This document shows, piece after piece, positions 9,688 through 18,402 of a DNA stretch of 64,000 nt. A program made the translations under genes and the position numbers. The stretch is taken from assembly GCA_937915865.1 (NCBI GenBank), contig CALGIG010000053.1, forward strand, positions 83,902 to 147,901. The letters are read 5' to 3'. How positions within the stretch are numbered: the stretch's first letter is position 1; every line of letters begins with the position of its first letter. The notes below the pieces were generated by a model, which was given only the letters and a program-made list of their open reading frames with translations, was not told the DNA's origin and ran no database searches. The DNA is from an uncultured Prolixibacteraceae bacterium (lineage in GTDB: Bacteria; Bacteroidota; Bacteroidia; Bacteroidales; Prolixibacteraceae).

Positions 9688-10166
9688 TAGCTTTTGTAAT
9701 ATGTTTAATATTAATATTTAACGAATGAAAATGTGACCTTAATAATTTAATTTTTAACCTAATGAACCAAAACCTTTTATTTAAATTATCTTTTTTCTGC
9801 TGATTTTCTTTTTTGTTCTTACTAAAGCTTCAGCCCAGGAATCAGTAGACTCCCGAAAAAGGCACCGGAAACAGGCGCAAGCTTGAAATCTGTCTTCAAA
9901 GCCTGGTACAAATGGGCAACGAAATGGAAAAAACGTGTGGTAATAATTTCCCTTTCTTAAAAGCTTCTCTATTCAGTGAATATGTCGATCAAATAAGAAA
10001 TGGGTTAGCCAAAAATCAGAATAATTTGAAATATTCTGATTTACGACGATGTACAAAGATTTATATGAAATAGCTAGGTATGCTGAAACACGCACAAACT
10101 GAAGATAAATTGACTAAGTGAAGATTATATGATTGATATTTAATAAATTAATAAAGATATTTACTT
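9688..10166. other. gene-free stretch containing a decayed ORF
   Basis: No intact gene is visible over 479 bases. The stretch is AT-rich, contains the coding relic described at 9762-10071, and must include the promoter of the beta-helix gene at 10167. I could not identify a confident TTG/TAnnTTTG promoter pair here. Confidence 0.6.
9762..10071 (+). pseudogene. decayed secreted-protein ORF
   Basis: An ATG at 9762 begins MNQNLLFKLSFF and hits a stop within 14 codons. A one-base frame change continues it as LLIFFFVLTKASAQESVD, completing what looks like a signal peptide with an SAQ cleavage site. A second stop and further frame changes follow. A later open stretch (about 9892-10070) reads EICLQSLVQMGNEMEKTC and on to a stop near 10070. 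Signal peptide plus frame breaks suggest a former exported protein. Its family is not recognisable, so the call rests on the frame pattern alone. Confidence 0.4.
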
Positions 10167-12602
10167 ATGAAAACATATACGATATTTCTCCTGATATTTG
10201 TTCTGTTATGGTTAACCGGAACCCGCGTTCAATCACAAATTACTGGTACAAACCCCGTGATTTTTAATTCAACTGAAACGATAAATCCGGGAGAAACAAT
10301 AACGTTACAGGGATCGTCGTTTGGAACCGATCCGCAGGTTTGGTTTGCCTTGGTTAAAGGCAATGAAAAAGTACCTGAGCCCCAACTACAGCTAAAAGTG
10401 CTCACGCATTCCAATATGTTTGCAGCAGCGCAAATTCCGGAGAATACTATTGTTGGTTTGTATGCCATTTGGGTGAAGAATGGAACCCAACTAAGCAAAC
10501 CTGTATTTATAAACAAAGCCAGAACAATGACTTCGGAATTTGACCAGGTTATGCCCGGGACCAAATTTCGATTGTTTGGTCGCAACCTACAACTTAAAGG
10601 AAGTACGCCAATTGTCAGATTCTTTTCTTCTGTCAGAGGTAAGTTGTTGAATACCAAAATTATACATGCCGATGCTTATACTCTTGAACTGGAAGCGCCA
10701 CAAGAATTAGAGCCTGGAATAAGTTATTCGCTGGTAGTAAGCAATGGCGCCGGAGGAAAATATGGTGAATCGAAGTTTGATGAAACTATTGATGTATTGA
10801 AAACTGTTCCCGATCATTTCCTGCTTGGGGTTCCATGGATAGGAGATTTCAACTTTTCGAACAATAGTTACAATGTAAAGAACGACAGGCGTTTGATACA
10901 ACACGCTAAAGGCGACGGAATTTCAAACGATAGGGCCGCCATTCAGGAAGCAATTGATAAAGCTGCCGCAGATGGTGGTGGAGTAGTTTATCTTCCCAAG
11001 GGAAATTATAAGATTGAATATACTTCAGGCTCGGGAATAACAATGAAGTCGAAGGTTTTACTAAAAGGCGACGGCAAGGATATGACCTTTGTAAAATATG
11101 GCTATGGAAAACCATTTTCAACCGAACGGGTAAAAGCTGCTTACGGGTGGACTTTGGGATGGCCCGATAGCCGTACTGAAGGGATGGGGCTAGTTTTTCA
11201 GGGATACATAAGCGCCAGCGGTTTGATTGATATTTCGTTTGTGAATGTAAATGAAAGTGGCTCTTTTCTTCATACCATTAAAAATATGCCGGAAGGTGGA
11301 TCGAAAATAGTAATAAAAAATTGCGGATTTAATTTCAGTACAGGCTGGGGCCTGGCTATGGTTAATGTGGATAAACTATTGATTGCCGGATGCCAGTTTA
11401 ATAATGAATCGACTGATGTGCGTGGAATTAACGCTCCGACAAGAACATGGCCTTTAGATATAAAAAATTCGCATAACGCTATTATTGCCAACAATATATT
11501 CAATTATAATGCGGGGCGGTTTGGAGCTAACGGATGTCACCATATCCTGTACGAAAACAATACTTTTTTACGAAATGGCGATCATCAGTCTAAAGGGGAA
11601 ACCGGAGGTATTAATTTTGATTACGTGACGGATATGATTATTTTGAATAACTCATTTTTGGTTAAAGGTATGCCCATACGACCTGGAAATCAAGGAGAAA
11701 CTATTCTTAGTCAAGGAGGCGATCCTAACCAGATGAATGTTGGGATTGTTTCGGCAGCAACAGATACGACAATTACAGATCGCACCAAAGAATGGCAGGA
11801 CTTTACAGATAGGGTAAGTACCTCATGGCAATATGCAGTGCATCCGACCAATTATACAATAGCCGTTGTAAGCGGTAAAGGTGCCGGACAGTGGAGAACT
11901 ATAATCAGTAATAACGATACTCTGCTTACAGTTAATCGTTCGTGGGATGTAATTCCGGAGGCAGGCAGTAAATATGTGATTACCCAGTGGTCGGCATACC
12001 AGACATTAGTCAGAGGTAATATTTTGAAAGATAATCACCAGGGAATCATGTTTTATTGTGGAGGCGCCGACGTGTCAATTGTTGAAAATAAATTGGTTAA
12101 TTCCGGCGGGATTTATCTGCGTGCCGATCAACGCCTGGCCCAAAAAAGATATAACCTGTTATGGAATACGTTTGTTGCAGATAATGAAGTAATTGATGCT
12201 GATGGACGTCGTGCTGCTTTTGTATCGATGTTGCTGGCCCAAAACAAAGATGAAAAACTGCTGGGTATAGGTTGCCTGGGGTTGGAAGTTCGTCGGAATA
12301 CAATTCAGGCATTTGTACCCAATGTTAATGTTAGTGCAATTCGTTACGAAGGTTTTCTGAATTGTCAAAACGATGCCATGATTAAAAGTACGGCGTTCGA
12401 CCCGGCTACGCCTGGTATATTAGGCTCTGTTTTCGAAAATAATAGGGCCATTGATACCGAAAATGCTTTTGTAACAGGACTGGGAGCACAGCACACGATA
12501 ATACTTCGGAATAAAACAGAGAATATAAAAAGGTTTCTGTTTAATATGGAAAACGAACAATACCATATTGGTTCACAATTTACTATTACAGATCAGAAAT
12601 AG
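10167..12602 (+). CDS. IPT/TIG-like plus pectate-lyase-3 beta-helix protein
   Basis: The 811-residue protein has a signal peptide (MKTYTIFLLIFVLLWLTG, cleavage near VQSQ). Two beta-sandwich segments follow at about 25-205, resembling IPT/TIG domains. A long right-handed beta-helix begins with GDGISNDRAAIQEAIDKA (about 250), the classic opening of the pectate-lyase superfamily 3 fold, followed by GGGVVYLPKGNY. Many short N/G-rich coils run to the C-terminus. Members include polysaccharide lyases, GH28-like hydrolases and epimerases. No catalytic triad can be assigned by eye, so the activity is uncertain. It is followed 22 bases later by an SGNH hydrolase, suggesting one transcript. Confidence 0.75.
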   Translation: MKTYTIFLLIFVLLWLTGTRVQSQITGTNPVIFNSTETINPGETITLQGSSFGTDPQVWFALVKGNEKVPEPQLQLKVLTHSNMFAAAQIPENTIVGLYAIWVKNGTQLSKPVFINKARTMTSEFDQVMPGTKFRLFGRNLQLKGSTPIVRFFSSVRGKLLNTKIIHADAYTLELEAPQELEPGISYSLVVSNGAGGKYGESKFDETIDVLKTVPDHFLLGVPWIGDFNFSNNSYNVKNDRRLIQHAKGDGISNDRAAIQEAIDKAAADGGGVVYLPKGNYKIEYTSGSGITMKSKVLLKGDGKDMTFVKYGYGKPFSTERVKAAYGWTLGWPDSRTEGMGLVFQGYISASGLIDISFVNVNESGSFLHTIKNMPEGGSKIVIKNCGFNFSTGWGLAMVNVDKLLIAGCQFNNESTDVRGINAPTRTWPLDIKNSHNAIIANNIFNYNAGRFGANGCHHILYENNTFLRNGDHQSKGETGGINFDYVTDMIILNNSFLVKGMPIRPGNQGETILSQGGDPNQMNVGIVSAATDTTITDRTKEWQDFTDRVSTSWQYAVHPTNYTIAVVSGKGAGQWRTIISNNDTLLTVNRSWDVIPEAGSKYVITQWSAYQTLVRGNILKDNHQGIMFYCGGADVSIVENKLVNSGGIYLRADQRLAQKRYNLLWNTFVADNEVIDADGRRAAFVSMLLAQNKDEKLLGIGCLGLEVRRNTIQAFVPNVNVSAIRYEGFLNCQNDAMIKSTAFDPATPGILGSVFENNRAIDTENAFVTGLGAQHTIILRNKTENIKRFLFNMENEQYHIGSQFTITDQK

Positions 12603-12624
12603 AAAAACATAAAACCTGATACAA

Positions 12625-14151
12625 ATGAAGACACAATTTATTATTAATTTACTTTTTATTAATTTGCTTCTTAATGCACCAATGTTGTATGCACAGGTAA
12701 ATCCTTATTCGCAGGAAAGCGCTGAACAAAAAGCATTTCAGGCCTATTTGCAGAAAAATCCTGTTTCAGTTAAAATGGTAGAACCAGCTCCGGCTGAAAA
12801 CGAAGAATATTTTGGAGCCAGATTGATCCGTTCGGCCACTTTATTGGCAACTAGTTGTGCCGAACGTCGTTGGCCGGTGAAGGTACTCATTTACGGTCAA
12901 TCCATTACCGGGAGCAAAAGCTTTACCGAAAATATCCAGACTTACCTGACTGAAAAATTTCCTTATGCCAACGTGACGGTTGAAAACAGGTCGATTGGGG
13001 GCTTTGGCGGAGAGCAACTTATCCGCACCGCAGTACATGATGTTTATACTTCAGGGGCCGACCTGATTATTTTTCACGTGTATGGAGGTGAAAATCATGG
13101 AGAACTTGAAGAACTCTTTTCCAATATCCGTAAATTTACTACTGCTGATGTTATTTTAATGAATCACCACATTAATGCGGATCAAACCGATTTTAAACAA
13201 ACTTCTTACCAATATCTGAAGTATATTGCAGCCAAATATAATCTGGAAAGGGTTGATATTTCGGTTGAATGGAAGAAATACCTTGAAGATAATAAATTAA
13301 AACCATCCGACTTGTTACGCGACAATGTTCATCCCAATCCAAACGGGAACTGGCTTATGGCGCGTTTAATTGGCAGGCATATTAAGTATAATCCGCTTTT
13401 TGCTTCGCCATGGATGAATATGGTACAAACATTTTTTGTACGCACAGCTTATGATGTGGCCGATTCCAAACCGTTGTCGTTTACAGGGAAACCCTGGAGC
13501 ATAAAAGACGGTGTTTCTGTTGGCGAGTCTTCAAAAAGCGGATTGAAACTTACTTTTTATGGTAACCGTGTGGATATTATTGCCGGTCAGTTTCTGAACC
13601 AGGTTAAAGCAGGAAGCGCCCGCATTTTGATTGATGGCAAACCTGTTGCCGAGCATACTGCTTTGTACGGTATTACGCGCCCAAGTGCGGGTCCGAAAAC
13701 ATGGTTCCCGCTGGTTCGGAGAATAAGCCATACCAGCCCGTTAATTCCTGAAGACTGGACATTGACAGTTACCAAGGTAAATTCAGACTCAACCGTTTGG
13801 TATTTCAATTTGAAAGGCTCAAAAACTGGTTTCGATGGTGAAGGTAAGAGCGACGAATCATTTGCTTCAAAGTCTGGAAGGGTAGTAATTGATCAAACTG
13901 ATTACATGTTTACTACAATTAAAAAAACATTCAAAATAGCTGCCCCAGTTGGATTTCAATCAACATGGTCAGTCTTTCCACTGTTTCAGAATAATTATAC
14001 TGCGTTGGAGACACCTGATAAAACCAAAGTTTATAAAGCAATATTAGTACAGGGGTTAAGCAATGGCAGGCATACGCTTGAATTTATTCCAAACGGCGAT
14101 GGTCCGATACCTGTTGAGGGTTTCGAAATTCATCGCCCGCCACTTGAATAA
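12625..14151 (+). CDS. secreted SGNH/GDSL hydrolase
   Basis: The 508-residue product carries a signal peptide (cleavage near LYAQ, residue 24). The SGNH fold follows with YGQSITGS containing the likely nucleophile Ser93, the glycine block SIGGFGGEQ, and DNVHPN with Asp233 and His236. The C-terminal half (from about residue 270) is beta-rich and may bind carbohydrate. Family members are esterases acting on acetylated or otherwise esterified glycans. It sits 22 bases after the beta-helix gene. GQSI in place of the common GDS is a variation seen within the superfamily. Confidence 0.72.
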   Translation: MKTQFIINLLFINLLLNAPMLYAQVNPYSQESAEQKAFQAYLQKNPVSVKMVEPAPAENEEYFGARLIRSATLLATSCAERRWPVKVLIYGQSITGSKSFTENIQTYLTEKFPYANVTVENRSIGGFGGEQLIRTAVHDVYTSGADLIIFHVYGGENHGELEELFSNIRKFTTADVILMNHHINADQTDFKQTSYQYLKYIAAKYNLERVDISVEWKKYLEDNKLKPSDLLRDNVHPNPNGNWLMARLIGRHIKYNPLFASPWMNMVQTFFVRTAYDVADSKPLSFTGKPWSIKDGVSVGESSKSGLKLTFYGNRVDIIAGQFLNQVKAGSARILIDGKPVAEHTALYGITRPSAGPKTWFPLVRRISHTSPLIPEDWTLTVTKVNSDSTVWYFNLKGSKTGFDGEGKSDESFASKSGRVVIDQTDYMFTTIKKTFKIAAPVGFQSTWSVFPLFQNNYTALETPDKTKVYKAILVQGLSNGRHTLEFIPNGDGPIPVEGFEIHRPPLE

Positions 14152-14237
14152 ACCGTATGTTGTGCAGAAATGAGTATTTTTACAAATAGCGAATATTTCT
14201 TAATTTTATGAGAAACTATTTAAGTTTTATTTTACTG

Positions 14238-14337
14238 TTCCGTTAGGAACAAAATGTGGGTAGGAAAATAATGATTTTAGATGATCTCTTGTCCCGTACG
14301 GGACAAAATGAAACGATAAATGGTCATTTTTCTACCC
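14238..14337. repeat. palindromic inverted-repeat unit
   Basis: Two related palindromes lie about 50 bases apart: GTTCCGTTAGGAAC (about 14237-14250) and the perfect GTCCCGTACGGGAC (14291-14304), each followed by AAAATG. The outer pair TGGGTAGGAAAA (14257-14268) and TTTTCTACCCA (14327-14337) is inverted. The layout suggests a miniature mobile unit or REP-like sequence between the SGNH gene and the GH88-like gene. Confidence 0.5.
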
Positions 14338-14396
14338 ATATATTTTCTATCCGGGAAATTTAAACAGACTCTGAACATACATTGAAAAATAATCAG

Positions 14397-15893
14397 ATGA
14401 AACGTAGATCATTTGTTAGCCTTGCTTCAATAGGTATTCCAGCCCTGTTTTTTACTCCAATCCATGGCTATTCAGGAGTTTCAGAAAAAAAACCGAAAAA
14501 CTTTAAACGTGTTGTATTGAATGTAATATCCTCGGGGGATGCTGAACTTCCATCCGGGAAACGAACATCGTTTGGATGGCCTTCCGTCGGAATTGCTCCC
14601 GGATCGTCACTGGTACTGAAACCGGAAAAAAAGCTATCAGGTGAACATTTTTGGTTTCGTTTGTCGGGGGCGCTGGAGATATGGGATATAAAACTGCTGA
14701 AAGTTAAAATTGCCAATGTTGGAACTGAACTGGGAACTATGGATATACGTCATTCCTCGGTACTTGTCCCTTATGAGCTTAAGATTAACGCTGAGTTCAT
14801 TCCGCTAATTAACCAGTACGGTATTGAACTAACGTTGGATAGCCCTTCTTCGCTTTGGATTTTTAGCGAAAGGGACAGGCAAATTGACAATTCGGCATTC
14901 TTACCTCATATTTTAATTGCGAATGAAGAAACCGGCACTACCGAAGCTTTTCTTAGCTGCATGGAATCTGTCAATTCTATTCAATCGTTTGGGTGGCGCG
15001 AAGGAACAGTTCTCGACGGCTTATGGCAACTTTATAAACTAAAAGGGCACAAAAAAGCACTTGATGTTATCAACCAGCACTTTAGCTTATATTTCAGGGA
15101 TGGTAATTTATGTTACGAAAATGGACGTAGCGATCCAAGGCTGAACGTAATTGATGGCATTGAATCAACCATACCGTTTGCAACTTTGGTGCGCCTTGAT
15201 AAAAACCTCCCGATACTGAAAACAGTTGTTGATGGATGGGAAAAATTAAAGAAGCCTGATGGCCGCATAATTGATGGAACACTTGTCTCTGCTGAAGGTT
15301 GTTACACAATTGCTTATCCAATGGCAGTTATTGGCAAGGCATGGAGTGATGAAAAGCTTATGAAAGAAGCGCTTAACCAGTTAAAGCAGCGGTTTGTTTT
15401 GTACAACGACAATAAGATTTACCTACGTTACAACACTGGAAACGGAAATTATACTTACCCAAACTGGGCTCGTGGTGCGGCCTGGAACCTTCTTGGTTTT
15501 TGCCGCACTATTGTTGAACTGAAAGATATTATGACGGATGATGATATTGTCAAAAAATTCAGGGAAGGGATTGACCTGGCTTTATCAATGCAACGTGAAG
15601 ACGGTTTATGGGGATGTTTTATGCATAAGCTTGATAGTCTGCCTGATACTTCAGGTTCAGCCGGAATTGCAGCAGCAATCTTAATTGGAGTTCGAAATAA
15701 TATTTTACCAACAGTATATGCTTTAAGGGCTAAAAAGTGTTGGAGAGGATTGCAGGCTTATATTACTCCTGATGGCTTTTTGAAAGGTGTTGCCCAGGAT
15801 AACCGAGGAGGTATTGAGTTGCAGGAAAGTGATTATCGAGTAATTGCCCAAATGGGTATGGGAATGTTGTCGCAATTGTACGCTGAGTTGTAA
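14397..15893 (+). CDS. GH88/GH105-like (alpha/alpha)6 hydrolase
   Basis: The start at 14397 is preferred to the upstream TTG at 14382 because it begins a signal sequence, MKRRSFVSLASIG, with a Tat-like double arginine. The 498-residue protein has a beta-rich N-terminal third and then an (alpha/alpha)6-barrel pattern: SFGWREGTVLDGLW, YPMAVIGKAW, NWARGAAWNLLGFC, QREDGLWGCF, DTSGSAGIAAAI, and a closing ESDYRVIAQMGMGML. DTSGSAG and the RGxAW-like motif are typical of unsaturated glucuronyl/galacturonyl hydrolases (GH88, GH105). Such enzymes clear the unsaturated ends left by polysaccharide lyases, which would fit the beta-helix gene nearby if that is a lyase. It is divergent, so the activity is tentative. 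Confidence 0.65.
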   Translation: MKRRSFVSLASIGIPALFFTPIHGYSGVSEKKPKNFKRVVLNVISSGDAELPSGKRTSFGWPSVGIAPGSSLVLKPEKKLSGEHFWFRLSGALEIWDIKLLKVKIANVGTELGTMDIRHSSVLVPYELKINAEFIPLINQYGIELTLDSPSSLWIFSERDRQIDNSAFLPHILIANEETGTTEAFLSCMESVNSIQSFGWREGTVLDGLWQLYKLKGHKKALDVINQHFSLYFRDGNLCYENGRSDPRLNVIDGIESTIPFATLVRLDKNLPILKTVVDGWEKLKKPDGRIIDGTLVSAEGCYTIAYPMAVIGKAWSDEKLMKEALNQLKQRFVLYNDNKIYLRYNTGNGNYTYPNWARGAAWNLLGFCRTIVELKDIMTDDDIVKKFREGIDLALSMQREDGLWGCFMHKLDSLPDTSGSAGIAAAILIGVRNNILPTVYALRAKKCWRGLQAYITPDGFLKGVAQDNRGGIELQESDYRVIAQMGMGMLSQLYAEL

Positions 15894-16454
15894 CGTGGAT
15901 AAAAACCAATGGTCATGATAATGAAATATAGTACTTAGGTTTGCATATTATCAAACTCATTTCTGGCCATTGTTTGGCGTGAGCTCAGCCGAACGGTAAA
16001 GCGATTTTTAATTTTATTCAAACTTGAAACAAAAAAATTTCATTGAGACAATCATTTCCGGGCCAAAGGTTACTTCATTAATATAAACTAGATGAAGAAA
16101 TGATTTGTGGTGTGTTCTTCATGAATGAAAAGAAGAACATCAAAGGGGCCCGAATTAAAGTTTTCTCCATTTTTTGTGGGAGACAAAAATTAAAATCACG
16201 TCCTATGGGTGTGTTTGTTTGCTTTACAAAAGTATCAGTTTGTTTTTACCTGAAACTGTACAATTTTGGAAGAGGTCATTTCTCCTAAATTATTTTTATT
16301 TCTTATCAATTTAGCTCTTAAAATATTTATTAATTTTTAGTTATTTTTTTACTGGTTCAGTTTATTTATAATATTCTTTTATTAAGTTGTAATGTCTGAT
16401 TTGAATGTGAATGGTCGATGTTAAATAACTTATTGTCAATAATTTAGTGATATA
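15894..16454. other. gene-free boundary stretch before the accessory island
   Basis: About 560 bases without a credible gene. It contains the tnpA relic at 16008-16084 and becomes very AT-rich toward the sigma-factor gene at 16455, as expected for a promoter region. I could not fix a clear promoter. A 62-codon frame at 16100-16288 shows no start context or family likeness and was not called. Confidence 0.6.
16008..16084 (+). pseudogene. IS200/IS605 tnpA C-terminal fragment (left relic)
   Basis: These 77 bases match 37054-37130 with only three differences and the same orientation. Read from 16008 the frame gives LILFKLETKKFH, a TGA stop, then DNHFRAKGYFIN. This resembles the conserved IS200-type TnpA stretch around HFWxxGYxVDT, with the TGA at a position where the family usually has tryptophan. 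The stop is shared with the right-hand copy, so decay preceded the duplication. The HUH region and the catalytic tyrosine are absent here. The fragment marks the left border of the 21-kb island. Confidence 0.7.
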
Positions 16455-17039
16455 ATGTTATATTATAAAAAGGACGAACTTAAGAGGTTGACTGATTTTG
16501 AACTGATTCAATTGATGGTTAAAAATAATAAAACCGTAATCGAATTTGTTTTTTATGAGAAATGTGCTACTTTATTAAAGTACATTGCCAACGAAGTATT
16601 TAAAAATCAAATAACAAGGGACGAGTTAATCAGTGAGTTTTATCTATATTTAAGACAAAATGATTGGCAACGGATAAAAGATTTTCAGGGTAGAAGCAAA
16701 TTAACTACTTGGTTATCGGTTGTTGCTGTCCGTTTTTTTCTTAAAAAGAAAGAAACGTTGATAGATAGTGTTGTTTCTAGTCCTCTTTATAAAGAAATTC
16801 CGGAGAAAAAATCAGATATAAATCCTTATGAGGATATAGTTCGAAAAATGGATTTAATGAATGCGATTCATCGTCTTCAAAGTCCTCGTGACAGATATAT
16901 CATTTTAGCATTGGAAATTGAAGGTCGGGATGTTGATGTTGTAGCACAGGAATTAAATGTTTCCAAGGCTAATCTATACAATATCAAGAAGCGTTCTCTT
17001 GAAAAATTATCAAAACTTTTGATTGACTATAAATTATGA
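16455..17039 (+). CDS. ECF-like RNA polymerase sigma factor
   Basis: The 194-residue protein has an N-terminal helical region (about 10-100) corresponding to sigma region 2, including LISEFYLYLRQNDWQRI and a FQGRSKLTTWL segment. A C-terminal helix-turn-helix fits region 4 (IEGRDVDVVAQELNVSKANLYNIKKR, about 155-180). It is more divergent than the SusCD-associated sigma at 37355. Its stop codon overlaps the start of the next gene (ATGA), the tight coupling usual for sigma/anti-sigma pairs. It is the first gene of the island and probably its own activator. The sequence is consistent with the factor driving the GTPase/zinc-ribbon genes, but that is inference. Confidence 0.8.
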   Translation: MLYYKKDELKRLTDFELIQLMVKNNKTVIEFVFYEKCATLLKYIANEVFKNQITRDELISEFYLYLRQNDWQRIKDFQGRSKLTTWLSVVAVRFFLKKKETLIDSVVSSPLYKEIPEKKSDINPYEDIVRKMDLMNAIHRLQSPRDRYIILALEIEGRDVDVVAQELNVSKANLYNIKKRSLEKLSKLLIDYKL

Positions 17040-18391
17040 CAATAAATAAAATATCTGACGAATTACTCGCCGCCTATATCGACGGGAATATTACTCAGCA
17101 GGAAGCTGACCAAATTAATCAATGTTTTCAAAACAACCCTGCTGCTTTTGCTGAATATTGCTTGGCGTCCAAAGCCGCTTTCCTCTCAGAAGATGAACCT
17201 GATGCTGAAACAAAACAATTGACTTCAGGTTCTTCCTGGAATATAGCTGCAGGAATCGCGTCAGCCATTTCGTCAGGTACAGGAATTTCCGGGTTGATTT
17301 CTCATTTAAACCATTCGACTTCGTTTATGGATAATCAAGAAAGTTTTTCCGTTCACGATGATAGATTTGATAATCATACAGGCTCTATACCTGAAAACTC
17401 AAATCATTTAGTTATGGATAACTATTTTCATACTGCCGAATTTAATCCGGTACAGCAGCAGTATAACGATACTTGTGCTATTAAATCCCAACAATTGATT
17501 CTTAACGATTTTGGAGTACCAGTTACCGAAGACCAGTTAGTGCAACAAGCTGAGCAGTTTAATATTTACACGCCTGGAACCGGAACCCAACCTCAGGATG
17601 TTGGTAAATTACTTGAAATTAATGGGGTACACTGCACTCAGCACGAAAATGCAACCGTTTACGATTTAACTTCGGCATTGGCCCAGGGGCAAAAAGTTAT
17701 TATTGGAGTTGATTCGTCGGAGCTATGGGACAATGGATTCTTCTCAGGAATAAAACATCAGTTTCAGGATTATTTTAGCGGTGAAAAGGCCGACCATGCG
17801 TTGATCGTGGCTGGAATTGATACGACTGATCCGAACAACGTACAGGTAATTTTAACCGATCCGGGTTCGGGAGAAGAAGCGGCCCGTTACCCTATGTCTC
17901 AATTTTTGGATGCATGGCACGATTCGGGTAATTTTATGGTAACAACCGATACACCGGCGCCGCTGGCTTATAATCCCGAAATGGTGAATTTCGATTATGA
18001 GCAGGGGCATCTTCCTTCCATTGGCCAAATGCCTTATGATTATTTTGAACAGCATGTATTGCCTGTTGCACATGGAATAGAAACTTATCCACAATCGGTC
18101 GATTTATTGCATCACGATTTTTCGTCCTTATTACATGGCGACAGCTTTTCTTTATCGCACGATTTGCTTGACTCGATTGATCATGTTCCAGAAGATCATG
18201 TACACGATCTTTCTTTTGGGAGCCAGCACATGGCCGATTATTACAATGATAGGGCAGAACACCATGAACACCTCGCCCAAATGGATATTGATCGCGGGAA
18301 TATTGATAGTGCCCAAAACCATTTACGTTATGCCGATGACTTTCATAACCATGCAATGGATGAAATGGATGATTTTAACAATGATAACTAA
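17036..18391 (+). CDS. anti-sigma-like / C39-peptidase-like fusion
   Basis: The 451-residue protein starts at the ATGA overlap with the sigma gene. Residues 1-50 (ISDELLAAYIDGNITQQEA, then NPAAFAEYC) look like the N-terminal helix bundle of anti-sigma factors, but without the zinc-binding His-Cys-Cys set. A short glycine/alanine-rich, weakly hydrophobic segment (about 68-90) follows. Residues 140-300 resemble a papain-like C39 domain: Cys147 in DTCAIKSQQ, His254 in DHALIVAGID and Asp275 in TDPGSG form a plausible catalytic triad. The tail (about 340-451) is unusually rich in His, Asp and Met and looks helical or disordered. Direct fusion of a protease fold to an anti-sigma domain suggests switch-by-cleavage, or a degenerate protease used as a sensor. 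Confidence 0.7.
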   Translation: MTINKISDELLAAYIDGNITQQEADQINQCFQNNPAAFAEYCLASKAAFLSEDEPDAETKQLTSGSSWNIAAGIASAISSGTGISGLISHLNHSTSFMDNQESFSVHDDRFDNHTGSIPENSNHLVMDNYFHTAEFNPVQQQYNDTCAIKSQQLILNDFGVPVTEDQLVQQAEQFNIYTPGTGTQPQDVGKLLEINGVHCTQHENATVYDLTSALAQGQKVIIGVDSSELWDNGFFSGIKHQFQDYFSGEKADHALIVAGIDTTDPNNVQVILTDPGSGEEAARYPMSQFLDAWHDSGNFMVTTDTPAPLAYNPEMVNFDYEQGHLPSIGQMPYDYFEQHVLPVAHGIETYPQSVDLLHHDFSSLLHGDSFSLSHDLLDSIDHVPEDHVHDLSFGSQHMADYYNDRAEHHEHLAQMDIDRGNIDSAQNHLRYADDFHNHAMDEMDDFNNDN

Positions 18392-18402
18392 GATACTCAA
18401 TT

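Noticed and set aside
16100..16288. A 62-codon frame after the left tnpA relic
   Set aside because: No recognisable domain or start context; AT-rich non-coding sequence is a better explanation.
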